NCBI GenBank assembly: GCA_026874595.1
Contig: CM049306.1
Span: 41,106,019 to 41,170,018 of the forward strand
DNA length: 64,000 bases
Direction of reading: 5' to 3'
From: Sipunculus nudus
Lineage: Eukaryota > Annelida > Sipuncula > Golfingiida > Sipunculidae
Shown here piece by piece: positions 35,701 through 46,800 of this stretch. Position numbers and translations under genes: made by a program. Within the stretch, counting starts at the first letter, position 1. Every line of letters starts with the position of its first letter. The notes beneath the pieces were generated by a model, which was not told the DNA's origin, made no database searches, and saw only the letters and a list, made by a program, of their open reading frames with translations.

Positions 35701-38700
35701 GTTTGACACTATGAAGTTTCATTTTATCAGTTTCCTTCTTTTAAGATTTTGTAGATTTAGTAGTGTAATGCTTAAAACTGGCCTTTGCTATTCTGATTAT
35801 ATATCATTTTAAATAATGATTATATTCATTATTAATTGTATTTTTTTTTAAATTCAGCTTTTTTCCTAACAAATAATTTCTCATATATAGAATCCTTCAT
35901 AAATATAAACATATAAAAGTAATATACACATAATATAAACATGAAAAAACAAACCAACCAGATGTACTTGCCTCGTGGAGCTGTTGACAAACAGCAATAT
36001 AATCTGTCTGAAGACTTGAGTATTCACGACGTAACAATTTGGTCTCCTCATTCACACTGACCGGCAGGCTCTGCTGTAACACCAAGCAATAATTGTTTAG
36101 CAAAAACTGTGTAATCTACCACAGTCAAGGGGTCTGATAACAATCTCTGTTTCAAATTGGAACATGAAGGTAAAACATATGCAAACATGTGAGAAGAAAG
36201 TGGTCTAAAACCATTAACATAGTATTTATGCATGTTACTAAGCATTCCATTTGCAATTTTTGTACCAAAATGGAGTAAAAATTTGAGTGCATCTTACCCT
36301 GTTTTCTACACATTTACAGAAGCAATAATTACACTTCTTGTTCACATACTGCATGGACTAAAATTCTATTAACTCATTTAAATTACTCCAATTCACACAT
36401 ATATGAAAACCCCTAACTGAAATGTTATTTTATATAATATATATAAAATATGGTGGTTTGACATATTTAACATCAACAGTAGCCAACATGAAGAGCAAAC
36501 AATAAAATGATGCTACATATTTCTGAAACTGAATAAAACAGCAATTTCAATAAGTGACTTTTTGTTTGCTCTAAATGGTTTATGTTAAATTTAAGATAAT
36601 ATTAGATCTTGGTGTTATAGGTCAGCTTGTCAGCACAGCATCATGACCCATGGGTCACATATTTAATGTGCCACTGTATGTTCACTGCAAATATCCAAGG
36701 AAGTAAAATCAGTGGCACTGTACTGGACAAGGAGCATCACAGAAGCAGATCTATAGAAGGGGGTAGCCATGGTCCAGGGGGTCCAGATCATCCCCCTTTT
36801 CACCCTCTGCAACCATTTTTGCTTGAAAAATATAATAAAGGAGGCAGAGGGAAATGACTCAAAAACAGTATTTAAACAACTGAACAAAGATGTTAAGTTT
36901 TAAATAAGTGATAGTTGTGTATGGTGTAGGAGTAGAGTATCCCAATGCAAGCATCAGGGGCATTATTACATCTGATGTATTAAACTGTTAGCCTGGTCAG
37001 CATATAAAATTATAATCAGTAGGATGGTCATGTGACTTTGACCTTTGAACTTGTGATGTTGAAATCAAAATGGTTCTTCCTCTATTAGCAGGAGAGCTGT
37101 ATGTGAAAGATGGAAGCCTTCAATGTCTGGGATGAAAACTTTGGCTCAAAATGCATTCACAATTTGTTTTTTTTTAATGTGGAGCCTGTGTACTTGACAT
37201 TTGACATCATGACCCCAAAGTCTATTTGGTTTTTACTTTGCAGTTTGACATAAATAAGTAAAGTTTGAAATCCATTAGTCAATTTAAACTGGAGTTATCA
37301 TCCATACAAAATTTTTGGACAGATAGTTCCTGTGACCTATAGCTTTGTGCTTGTGACCCTCAAATTGATAGGGATCTTCCCCTATCGGCAGTCTGGCAGG
37401 TCTGGGGTGAAAATGCATCTACAATCTTTTTTTGAAAAAGTGTGTCCTGTGACCTTTGACCCCAAATCAAAAAGGTTCTAGCTTTAGAAGTGGGCCCTTA
37501 ACAGGCCAAGTTTAAATTCAATATGTTAATCCAAACTGGTGTTATCATCCAAAAACAAATTGGTAGACACATGGCCACTGTAACCTTGACCTCTGACCAT
37601 ATGACTCCCAAAATCAAAAGGTTTATTTCCCTACTTGCAGCGGAGGTATATGTGAAAGATGGATAGTAATCGATGAAAAGATGCAAACACAATCTTTTTC
37701 AAAGAAGTGGGTCCTGTGACCTTGACCTTTGACCTCATGACCAAAAAAATCTGTAGAGTTCTTGCTTAAGTGGTGGGCCATATATAAATCAAGTTTGAAA
37801 TCCATATGTAAATCCAAACTGGAGTTATCATTCAGAAACAAATTTGTGGACAGACAGATGGACTGACAGGTAATTAATATTTAGGGCACCTGTTTTTTCA
37901 AGCAGGGCCCTAATGAGGTTAGTTATTTACATGCATCTTATAACAAAACCACTGCATTTAAAAACAATTTAGTATTATCTAATTTTATTTGTCAATGGTG
38001 AATTTCCAAAATAATATTTCAGATAAAGGTTTCTTAAAAGGCTAATATAGTGAGTGTATGGTGGTTTGTTTAGCAATATCACTGATCACTTCCATTTTGA
38101 AGATTAACACTTAATACACAACAGTACATTATGAATGTCCTAAAAAAAAACAAAAAAAAAACAAAAAAAAAACGCTGCTTTCCTCATTGGTGAAGGTGCT
38201 TAATTGTTTTTACAAGTACTGGCAGGTTGCCAAGGCCAACATATCATGCCAGAATAGTTCATACAAAACCATGGAAATCCCAGTGTCCCATATATATATA
38301 TATATATTAGTGCCAAGCCTCATTAATAAAAGCCCCTAGTTTAGCTGCTAACAAGGAATTATTTGACCAGAAATCTCAAACATGCTACAGGGCATGGTTT
38401 TCATAAAGGTTTAGAATGGTCGTTAGCAATAAAATAGTATTTACCCTTAACAGCTGTACCTTTATTTATAAGTGGTTATTCAGCTCAGGTGAATTGCAAA
38501 ATACCATGGGTGCATGCCAAGCTTTTAGAAGTATCAATCTTCTCTTGGGAGTGAGAGGTTGAAGTGGTTAAACGTATATCATATGGTAATAATAGGTGGA
38601 CTGGTTTTATTATTCAGGAAGTACAGGTCATCTATGGTGATATAATAAGCCTTCCAAACATGAATTCACACTGCCAAATACCATGTATAACTTGAGAACC

Positions 38701-41700
38701 AGGAAGACATTAATTTTAAACTCTGGAGTACTCTCAGTGTGAGGTTTCTTCTGCATACTGTCCTTCCTGTGGTTCACATAAAGTGTACTCAAGATGTGTG
38801 AGAAACGTGCTACTAAACAAGTTACCATCTTAAACACATCCTGTGAATTTTATGAAAATCTTAGAGTTACACACTAGTACCCACGAAAACATGACTCAAA
38901 GGCTTTTGCAACTGAACGATAACACATTTGCTTTTTGTTGGTACTAATTAATGTACTGAAATAACCGTCTCAGCAAAAGGAATGAAATATGAATAAAAAT
39001 AAGCAGAAAGTTGCACAATGTGCACAGACTCCAGCAGACACTGCTTGCCACTTATCTTAGATTTCACTTGTGTTTGCAATGTGCATAGTCTTTTGCAAGT
39101 TGCTAACTTATCTCTCTTAGTTCAACCAAATGTGAATGATTACCTGGCGATCTTAAAGTATAATACATCACTTTGAACTAGTTTTGCAAACATTCTGAGT
39201 ATTTCAATTACATTTGTGTTGTCACTTGTAAATATATCATTGTCTTATTGATCATATATCTCATTTTATACCTGGCATGGGCCCTGCTTATAACAAGAAT
39301 ATTCTTCTGGTGCATGCAGGCTACCTGCATCATGTGGTAATAAATAATAAATTAATAAATGATGAATTGTGTACAAGTTGTACAGGTTGGACTGTCAAAC
39401 AACCTAACATTAAAGATATTCTGATTTGACACACAATCTTGGAATAAAGTTTACTTTAACTGTATTTACTTAAGTATGTATATTTGAAGACAAAAATTCT
39501 CTGACACAGTAAACTTAAGTTACATTATACATGTATGCTATACAATAATCATGTATGTTACCATACAGAGGGACTGCTCAACATAGCCACACTGACTAGA
39601 AACACCATTAAAACTGTTATCCTATATTTCTCAACATAAGGACTGTTACACAGAATTATATTAGATATGTTGAACTATAATCCTATATATATATATATCA
39701 TTAAAGAGTGACTGCTTGGCAGAGATATACAAAAAATACTGAATTACAATCCTACATTACACTACACAGGCACTGCTAAGTGCAGTTAATATGCTTGCAG
39801 TGTTATCTATTGGGCAAAGCCTGAAATGGGAAATCCCATGATGTGGTCTATTTTTAGCTCAGAGAATTTCCATACTGGTAACAGATGTCACTTTACTACC
39901 TGCTTGAGCTGGTTAGTGGTATGATAAACAAACTTATCCACAATATACAGTAACAGACAACAATATCTATTCTACTGATCCTTTAGCTATTTACATATTT
40001 ATTAATTGATGTATAAAAGAGGCTGATTAGTAGATTGTAAAGGTTATTAATTTTGGGCAAATTATTACATAGCAAATAAATTCTGCTAACAAGTGTCTCT
40101 TGTAAACTTCCTTCAACACTGACTGACAGTGACACCATGGGTCTCTTTTTACAGAGGAACTGGCACAACCCTAGTCCAGTTATTGTTCAATTAAAAGTAA
40201 GTTTCCGCGTGATAAAACACCGATAACATTTCCCTGTCATATGAAGAAAATTCTCTCGTAACATCATGTCCCTTCCTCAATAAAAACCTAACAAAATTTC
40301 AACTACGTAAACAGAATTTAATCCAGCTAGATAACATCTGTTAAATTTTTCCGCTTAAACTTCCGATTACATCATTGGGAATTCCAGTTACACACAGTCA
40401 ATTTGTTATGAAAAGGTTAATGTATATTTTTGCACTTTTCTTTTTCACTGCTGTCTGCTGTAGACACAAATTATTATACAGCTATATTAATATAAAATGA
40501 GCAACTATTAAAAATGTTCCCCACAATCATTATGATCAATCTTTATAGATTCCTAGTCCTACCAAATATAGTAATTTCAACTTTCCTAAATTTCCTGGAG
40601 ATAGACATTACAACTTACACAAGGCTAATGAACTGGTTATTTTATTTCAGTCTGTGAATTTAACTGAATATATAATTTGCAGGTTCTGTGTTTATATAAG
40701 CGTCAATGCATTATGAAACCTTGTTTAATGCAAACAAGTTCTGCAGTGGTCATTGTATAGTACCCTGAGTTATGTTGAAATTGTGTTCCACAAAATCTCC
40801 TCCCACATAGCACTGCTGAGAAGCAATGGTACACATTACTACTATAGTAGCTGTAAGTATAAAACATTTCTCTACATAATCTGAACAAAATAAAAATTAA
40901 AAACATTAAGGTTTACCTGTCCACTGCTAGCTCCCCTTGTCTGGCTTACTGATCTTGATACACTGGCGCCACCTGGTGTTTTATCCTTGCCTAGCTGGTT
41001 GGCTAGCTGCTGACACATCTCCGCGGTCTCCTGCAGCCTCTGTTTGAGACCAGCAGACTCTACTGACAGGGACTGACACAGCAAGTCTGTAGTCTTGCCC
41101 TTCTGTTCCAGTTCTTGCACCCGCTGTCTCAGCAATAAAATATGCGAGTCTTTCTCACTTGGAGAAGCACGTAAAGCATTTTCAAGTTCTCCCTTAGTAT
41201 TTTCAAGCTTGTTGATTAATAATTGGTTCACTTTAATTCTGTCTTTCAGTTCTTGAACTTCCTGTAAATAAACAAATCATATGACTTTTAAAATAAAGTT
41301 AGGGTGACTATGTTTTAATACAGCTGTGTTTATCGGTAAGGTATTCATAATTTACCTAGTGCCTACCTGAGTGTCTCCTTGGATATAAGTTTAAGACAAG
41401 ACAAGTATTCAATATATGTATATATTTATATATATGTGTATGTGTACAATGCATGATTGTTCAATATATTTGCTTGATATGTTAATCATAAGAAGTAACT
41501 ACTATTAACTAGGGATCAATCAAATGAATACAAATTATATGCAGTTTAAGACTGACCTAGCTGATGTAATGGTTAAGACTTGGTAGCAGATTTTCAACCC
41601 ATCTTTCTTCAAAGTTGAACAGTTTAAACAAAATGTAACAATATTCTGGCTGAGCAAGTCAGTGTGGCCCCAGCCAGGTATTCGAATGTAAATGTTTCAT

Positions 41701-42754
41701 TTGACAGTCAAAATGTATTACGTGTACCCACTGGCTGAAACATTCGCAAACGACCTGCTTGATTGCAGTGGCTTAGGGGCCCCAACACCTGGGCCACATG
41801 AATGCTGCGCATGTCACCATGGCAGAAGGTACATGACCTAACGTTACATAATTGTAGTGATAGTGTCTACAATTTACATTTGGCCCATGAACGGTAATGT
41901 CCATCCAACAGAGATATAGCACGGAATATGAAGGGCTTCTTGAATACATTACTTCACTACAAGGCTCAATGACCTGTCGATTTACCGTAGGAGCGCTGTT
42001 GCAGTTACAACAGCAACAGTGTCCTTCGCATAAAGTGTTACATCCAAATATGCAAATAAGAGGGAATTGTTAGGAGCCTTGTGAGCCTCTGATATGCAAA
42101 TATCAGGAATGGACCTTACTGGCCTTAATGATGACAGCTGGCAGTGCATTACATCTACATGTATCAGTACATGTTGGTATGTAATCCTAATATCAGGAAT
42201 GCACCATATGGACCTTACTGGCCTTAATGATAACAGCTGGCAGTGCATTACATCTACATGTAACAGTACATGTATATGGAATCCTGTTTAAGTAACAAAT
42301 ATAAATCCCAAAGCCTTGGCAGGGCTAATGAATGAAGGGCCTATGCCTCTTGCAAATTTTACAGCAGACATGTACATAATTATAAACTTTGCCAAATAAA
42401 GTCTCTATCAGGCACATCAGTCTTGCTAATAATACCATATAAGGATCTATATGTACAATGCACAAAATGCTTCCTGTAAATTACTGTATGTGCTATTTTT
42501 ATATACACTTTAAACATTTTGTCATGTCCTAATAATAATAAAAGTCTTATAATACAATACCCTGGGGATGTGTCATGAATAGACATATATCCTGGTAGAT
42601 AAATAGTTTAAACATGCACGTACAAAAATAGTGACTGGAGTTTCCAGATTTCATAAATAATTGATCAATGAAACAAGACATACTGTTTTTGTTAAATATA
42701 AAGGGATCACTTGTGGTTATTTGAACAGTCATAATGATGTGATGTGAATATCCA

Positions 42755-42806
<52 letters not shown>

Positions 42807-45800
42807 GCATGCATGAATATTTTTTAAATCATATGTGGGAAAAAATGCATATTCATGGATGAACTGGCAGGTGATTTGGTTGGTATAGTGCGCATGTAGA
42901 CAGGTAGTAAATTCCCCATTATATACATGTATACACGGCATACACATATACACTAATGGCCAGTAAGTCATGCGAGTGATTTTTCATAATTATACACAGA
43001 CTTGGGTTTTAATCTTAATATCACAATTATAAAGGTCTGAGTTTTTGCCATATATTTATGCTATTTTGTGCATGGATTTTGTGTAAATGGAAAATGTGTA
43101 TGAGACCAAAAGCCATTGGAAAAGCTGAATGCTTTGATTCAGTGTCAGAATTTGTAACACTGATGTTTTAAATGTTAGAGGATACACATGGTGCTACTAA
43201 TTCAAGGAAACTACATTCACGGACTATCAGCAGAAGCAGGAGGGATCAATAAGATTCCTTTTATCATGAAACATCTGTAACATTGTATCTTACCTCAGTT
43301 GAACAGTGGAGAAGGATCCTGTCCACATTTTTAAATGCAATGAAGAGTAAAACCAAGTAGTTTTGAAATAGGTTAATGTGAATACCGGTATTTACTTGGT
43401 TTTTCATCTGTTGTTTGGAGTAACAAGGTCATATTCACCTCAGGGTTGGGGCCAGGTACTTGTACCTGTACCTGGGTACACATTTCAGAGTACCTGTACC
43501 TGTACCTGCCAGTCATGAGTAGGAAGTACCTTGTACCTGTACCTGGAACTAAAGTACCTGTACCTGGTACAAGATACTCCAGGTACATTTTCATATTTTC
43601 ATTTTTTTTAGTTTTTTTTCTCTTTTAGTATTAAATTTGGTTACCTATAGTGTAAAATAATCAGCAATCCATCAGTGTGATGAACTGCTCATAAACTGAA
43701 TTGTTATCACACCTTCAGAATGGTCACATGTGTGAAATCAGCTGTAACCCAAGCAAATCATTTGATTATACTATACTTGGTGCACTTAATGAACATTTAG
43801 TACACAAATATCCTGTTTGTGAAGTATGGTTTCAGAATAATCCCTGTCTTACTGTACTTGGTGTACTTAAAGGACTCTCAGTAGACTTGAACTTCATTAT
43901 TGTGAATGTATGGTGTCATACACTAATTGGTGCACTTAATGGACTTTTAATACACTTACATATCATTTTTGTGAACGTATGGTGCGATACAGTTAATACG
44001 TTCTAAAAAAATATACTTTAGCAAATGACTTCAGGAGTGTTTGATAGACAAAAGGCATGTTAACTTGCATATTTGTAAATATATGCCGTAAAAAACATGT
44101 TTGAAGTGATTCTCAAATAAATGTACCTGTACCTGTACCTAGGTACTCTGTGAAAATCAAGTACCTGTACCTGTACCTGGCCAATTCACAAGTACCTGTA
44201 CCTGTACCTAGGTACTTTCACTTGTAAACTTTCACCTGGCCCCAACCCTGGTTCACCTTGTTTCAAGTGTAGTCACTTGGCAAGAAGTTTTGCTGTTCCT
44301 AACTGCAGGAAAAAATTAATGTCTGTATTGGTTTTGCCTTTGGCCCGTTGATAGTAGGCCAGCTTAAAGACTGACAAAGGGAGATTGCTGGATGACTTAA
44401 ACAGAACATAAGCTAGCTGTGCTTAAATAGGGTAATGGGATCCAGCATCACATTGCTAGCTAATGGAGATATAATAGGAAGAACTAGCTTAAAATGTGTA
44501 ATATATTCCACGCAGGATTAGATGATCCAACACAAACTGTGGTCAGAGTCATCTTCATGATAATCTTCAGGCACCTAAGGAAACCCTCTTCCTTCAGACA
44601 CTTCCATCAAAGGCACAGGTTTCTCTACCATTCCGGCAGTTAATGTGAAAAATAAAGTTTGTGAGACTTTAGCACCCCCCTGCCCATTGGTGTAGGATTA
44701 GACTTGAGTCTACTTTTTCAATGACTTGTACTTGTACCGAAGGGTCCTGGACTTTGACTGGAAGGGGCAGGACTCAAGAAGTAAGGATAGGTCCACATAG
44801 AGTCCAGCAGAAAAAAAAATCTTTGTCATGTAAGGCCTGATATTCATATGAGAAATTCCACCATAAAGACTTTCATGTGAAAACTAATAATGACAGAATA
44901 TTACTGCAGCTAGTTTAGACTATGTACAAAACTCAATCTCAAGACTGGAAATAAAATACAAATTAAAAGTAAAACCTTGTGTACAGTAACTTAAAATACA
45001 CATGATGATCTCAAATTAAAAATTTCAGATGCTTTAAATAAAGACATTTTGACTTGGACTAGAGTTCTAAAAGACTTGAAGAAGGCAGACTTTGACTAAA
45101 ACATCAAGGACTCAGACTCGCAGGCTTGGACTTGCACTCAGACTAGGACAGTGTGGACTCAACAACAATACAACCCCCGCCCCGTTTCAGGCATAACCAA
45201 GATCCAACCATTTGTGCAGTTAGCAAAATGGTGAAGATGAGCCAATTAATGAGAACTTGCCAGACGCATGTGGTAAATTATTGTCACCTGCATATCAGTG
45301 AATGCTGGCAAAGCTCCACCAGAGTTTCCTTCCTCCATGCCAAGCTGACAGATGATCAAAGCAGATTCTATTACTTGAGTAACGATTGGTGGAGATTGCC
45401 GGCCAATAAATAAATGCCCGGCATTGCAGTGCGAAAGTGTATGTGATAAAATGTATGAACACAGACATGAACGACTGTTACCCACCTTGAGTAATTCTCC
45501 CATTCGAGTAGGGTCTACTGTTGCATATTTCATTCCCTGTTTAAGAAGAGCATTCTCTTTTATTAAATCAGTCATTAGGTCCTTGTTCACCCCCGACACA
45601 AGCAAGTCCGAGTCCTCAAATGATGCACATGTTGAGAGTCCATGTGTTGCTAGTCTACTTTGTAAAGTTGATATTGCACTTTCTAATTTTAGATTCTTTG
45701 ACCTTAAAGCTTCATATTCTTTTTCTCTTTCTGTTGAAATTTGGCTCAAAGTCTCAAATCCTTTAATTCGTATAAGTAATGACTGAATTTCTTTCGCTTG

Positions 45801-45995
45801 AAGTTTTGCAAGAACTTTAACATTTTCAAATGATGTCCTATAAGGGTCATTTGAGGTATCACTACTGATATCGCTGGGCGACTCATCTGGTGGTGCTTTT
45901 GGTTTTGGAGTCCGTGCTTCTTTTCTACTGCTTTCACCTGTACTGCTTTCATTCCGTGCTGTAGCTTCACCAAATTTTCCAGGTAACTCAGCCAT
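23503..45995 (-). CDS. TNIP: TNIP/ABIN-family A20-interacting, ubiquitin-binding adaptor
   Basis: Seven coding exons on the minus strand (45995-45486, 41261-40917, 36073-35972, 35473-35267, 33447-33196, 32342-32235, 23715-23503) join in phase 0 to give 578 residues. Residues 1-55 are Ser/Pro-rich and disordered-looking, and 56-470 are mostly coiled coil. A UBAN motif spans about 434-472, with EDFETERKDRERA including D444, F445, E448, R449, R452 and E453. A C2HC zinc finger lies at the C terminus (C554, C557, H572, C576). In this family the protein binds linear or K63 ubiquitin and the deubiquitinase A20 in the cytosol and restrains NF-kappaB and cell-death signalling. The ER-DRER form of the UBAN points to ABIN rather than NEMO or optineurin, and the terminal finger recalls TNIP2. 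The length is typical. The start was chosen as the first ATG in the acceptor-bounded exon. The TNIP1/2/3 subtype is undecided. Confidence 0.9.
23716..24968 (-). other. Proximal part of TNIP intron 7 outside the repeats
   Basis: This is AT-rich intronic sequence, poor in CpG. No exon or RNA gene was recognised. Confidence 0.5.
28810..28855. repeat. (GGAC)n tetranucleotide tract
   Basis: GGAC repeated about ten times with slight decay, at the usual place just before the right-end hairpin of the element. Confidence 0.9.
28870..28900. other. Right-end hairpin of nested element
   Basis: TAGCTCAG, one A-G mismatch, TGACT, loop TAT, AGTCA, CTGAGCTA form a 31-nt near-perfect hairpin. The same structure ends copies at 15523-15553, 31306-31336 and, decayed, 62950-62982. 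Confidence 0.8.
31345..32234 (-). other. Upstream part of TNIP intron 7, no extra feature seen
   Basis: AT-rich, CpG-poor intronic sequence between the element and exon 7. Confidence 0.5.
32235..32342 (-). CDS. TNIP: TNIP exon 7: linker (residues 473-508)
   Basis: The acceptor is TTTTGACTTTCAG|TTG and the donor GGACAG|GTATGC. The 36 codons include MNRLYQERMSANRQYNYPKG and end GMAFGQ. This is a polar, Gln/Asn/Tyr-rich linker between the UBAN coil and the zinc finger. Failure to splice here would add 22 residues and stop, giving a protein without the finger. Confidence 0.8.
33196..33447 (-). CDS. TNIP: TNIP exon 6: UBAN ubiquitin-binding motif (residues 389-472)
   Basis: The acceptor is TAATTTCTTCAG|GTG and the donor AAGCAG|GTAAGT. 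The 84 codons start VDDENRQLRLKVQSQHDIIE and carry the UBAN core EDFETERKDRERAQ followed by a leucine-rich heptad end ELLLLRKQ. The Asp-Phe pair and the Glu-Arg/Arg-Glu pairs are the residues that contact linear diubiquitin in known family members, and all are present. Confidence 0.92.
35267..35473 (-). CDS. TNIP: TNIP exon 5: coiled coil (residues 320-388)
   Basis: The acceptor is CACTTTTAG|GCA and the donor GAAAAA|GTAAGC. The 69 codons begin AKETNARWQKFSDQREEYVK and continue to MDDLLMSAKTRNNELHTEKE. This region lies just before the UBAN exon, where the A20-binding homology segment sits in known ABINs, though I cannot align that segment by eye. Confidence 0.85.
35972..36073 (-). CDS. TNIP: TNIP exon 4: short coiled-coil exon with a GC donor (residues 286-319)
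   Basis: The acceptor is TTGGTGTTACAG|CAG. The 34 codons include ETKLLRREYSSLQTDYIAVC and end QQLHE. The donor is GAG|GCAAGT, a GC-AG intron with an otherwise perfect consensus. The only nearby GT would add 4 nt and break the frame into the next exon, so the GC donor is preferred. Confidence 0.85.
36074..40916 (-). other. TNIP intron 3
   Basis: This 4.8-kb intron is bounded by GGACAG|GTAAAC and GTGTTACAG|CAG. Besides the TGACCT-rich repeat at 37.0-37.9 kb and a poly-A/AC stretch near 38140-38175, I see only AT-rich unique sequence. Confidence 0.7.
37020..37880. repeat. Degenerate array rich in TGACCTTTGACC motifs
   Basis: Units of roughly 130-150 bp carry TGTGACCTTGACCTTTGACC, then ATCAAAAGGTTCTT, AAGTTTGAAATCCAT and AACTGGAGTTATCATCC. 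Examples lie near 37031, 37190, 37331, 37446, 37580 and 37715. The block ends with GGACAGACAGATGGACTGAC. The direct repeats of TGACCT are potential nuclear-receptor half-sites, but the regular unit structure says this is a dispersed repeat. Confidence 0.65.
40917..41261 (-). CDS. TNIP: TNIP exon 3: coiled coil (residues 171-285)
   Basis: The acceptor is TTTATTTACAG|GAA and the donor GGACAG|GTAAAC. The exon is 115 whole codons, starting EVQELKDRIKVNQLLINKLE and continuing in heptads through LLLRQRVQELEQK and LKQRLQETAEMCQQLANQL. It ends in a Ser/Gly-rich linker that probably interrupts the coil. Confidence 0.85.
42100..42285. repeat. Tandem duplication, two units of about 90 bp
   Basis: ATATCAGGAATG begins at 42100 and again at 42190. 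Both copies run through GACCTTACTGGCCTTAATGA and CAGTGCATTACATCTACATG with few differences, so the duplication is recent. Confidence 0.8.
42757..42802. repeat. (TA)n microsatellite
   Basis: TA run in TNIP intron 2. Confidence 0.95.
43441..44250. mobile_element. Non-autonomous hAT-type element with 8-bp target duplication
   Basis: The left end CAGGGTTGGGGCCAGGT (43441-43457) is exactly complementary to the right end ACCTGGCCCCAACCCTG (44234-44250). The flanks are ATTCACCT (43433-43440) and GTTCACCT (44251-44258), an 8-bp duplication with one difference. A CAGGG-type terminus with 8-bp duplication is the hAT signature. Both subterminal regions are packed with GTACCTGTACCT repeats, typical of transposase-binding arrays. 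The 330-bp core repeats CTTGGTGCACTTAATG-like text about every 120 bp and codes for nothing. Confidence 0.8.
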
Positions 45996-46026
45996 AATGT
46001 TTGATATCTTAGACTCGCACAACAAC
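45486..46026 (-). CDS. TNIP: TNIP exon 2: start codon and N-terminal region (residues 1-170)
   Basis: The acceptor is ATGACTGTTTCAG|G at 46026, followed by 31 nt of 5' UTR and the ATG at 45995. The exon ends CTCAAG|GTGGGT. It encodes MAELPGKFGEATARN, an acidic Ser/Thr/Pro-rich stretch (about 15-52), then charged heptads such as KLQAKEIQSLLIRIKG and EREKEYEALRSKNLKLE that begin the coiled coil. The frame is open upstream of the ATG to 46391, but that part is AT-rich intron-like sequence beyond a good acceptor. Confidence 0.85.
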
Positions 46027-46599
46027 CTGAAACAGTCATTCCATAATGTTATTAATGAATCTACATTATCACAATCAATTGTGTTTTGCATAAAACTTAT
46101 GAGCAATAAAATTAAATTCATCTGGTCAATATAACTGTTTTTTTCCCCGAGAATACTGCAATTTGTGTTGTTCCAGTCTTTATGATTATATTGTCCATTA
46201 GTATTGTATAGTTCAAGTATAAGTGGTGAACGATTCATTCGGGAAACATATATGAATGAAGTTCCAATCAACTGAAGTGACGCCCCTTTAATGTTTGATT
46301 GACAACCAAGGGCTCGATCTGTCCCGAAGTTATGGGCAACAATCAACGTGCGCGTGCGCTTCCTCCATGGTTTTACAACCCCAAAACCCATGGTGTTATT
46401 TTATTATAAATAAGAAGACACCAGACAGGAATTTCCAAATGCTATAAACTGGACGTGACATCATTTCACACGCATTTTTTTTGTTATGTGTCCGCAATTT
46501 AGCTCGAACCCATAGTGAGCAACTGAATAAACACAGCCAAAAATCCCATTTCAAAGTTATCTACCCCAATTCTTTGCAGCATTACAAAATTAAATCTTA

Positions 46600-46800
46600 C
46601 CTCAATTATGGAAATTCCCAGAAAAATTGCTGTCCTACAATTATTTCCGTCGCATTTTATCAAAGGTTTATACACATCTAATACATAGGAGCAGAAACCT
46701 TCCACAATCAGAATCAACATGGCGGTGACTCTGGGAAATCCCCTTACACTGCACTCTGTCATTGGTCAAGTGATACAATCACAACAGTGCCCCGGAAGTT
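46600..46800 (-). promoter_or_regulatory. TNIP promoter and first-exon region with two kappaB sites
   Basis: Reading upstream to downstream on the minus strand: an ETS motif CCGGAAGT on the plus strand (46792-46799), a CCAAT box (ATTGG at 46761-46765), a perfect kappaB site GGGAAATCCC (46733-46742), a YY1-like CAACATGGCGG (46715-46725), and a second perfect kappaB site, GGGAATTTCC on the minus strand (46610-46619). Both fit GGGRNNYYCC. There is no TATA box. The cluster marks a start of transcription near 46.70-46.76 kb and suggests induction by Rel/NF-kappaB factors. Confidence 0.6.
46601..46745 (-). other. TNIP: TNIP non-coding exon 1 (5' end approximate)
   Basis: A strong donor ATTGAG|GTAAGA at 46601/46600 lies about 110-150 nt after the promoter motifs and would splice to the acceptor at 46027, giving a 574-bp intron 1. 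The upstream boundary is a guess from the YY1-like and kappaB positions. Confidence 0.5.

Larger units (their letters stand above)
41262..45485 (-). other. TNIP intron 2
   Basis: This 4.2-kb intron runs from CTCAAG|GTGGGT to TTATTTACAG|GAA. It contains a short tandem duplication, a TA microsatellite and a complete hAT-type miniature element. No further exon was recognised. Confidence 0.7.

Noticed and set aside
45246-46391. A single 381-codon minus-strand open frame beginning MGFGVVKPW
   Set aside because: Only its middle part (45995-45486) is coding. A good donor at 45485 ends the exon and an acceptor at 46027 precedes the real start; the outer parts are AT-rich intron-like sequence.
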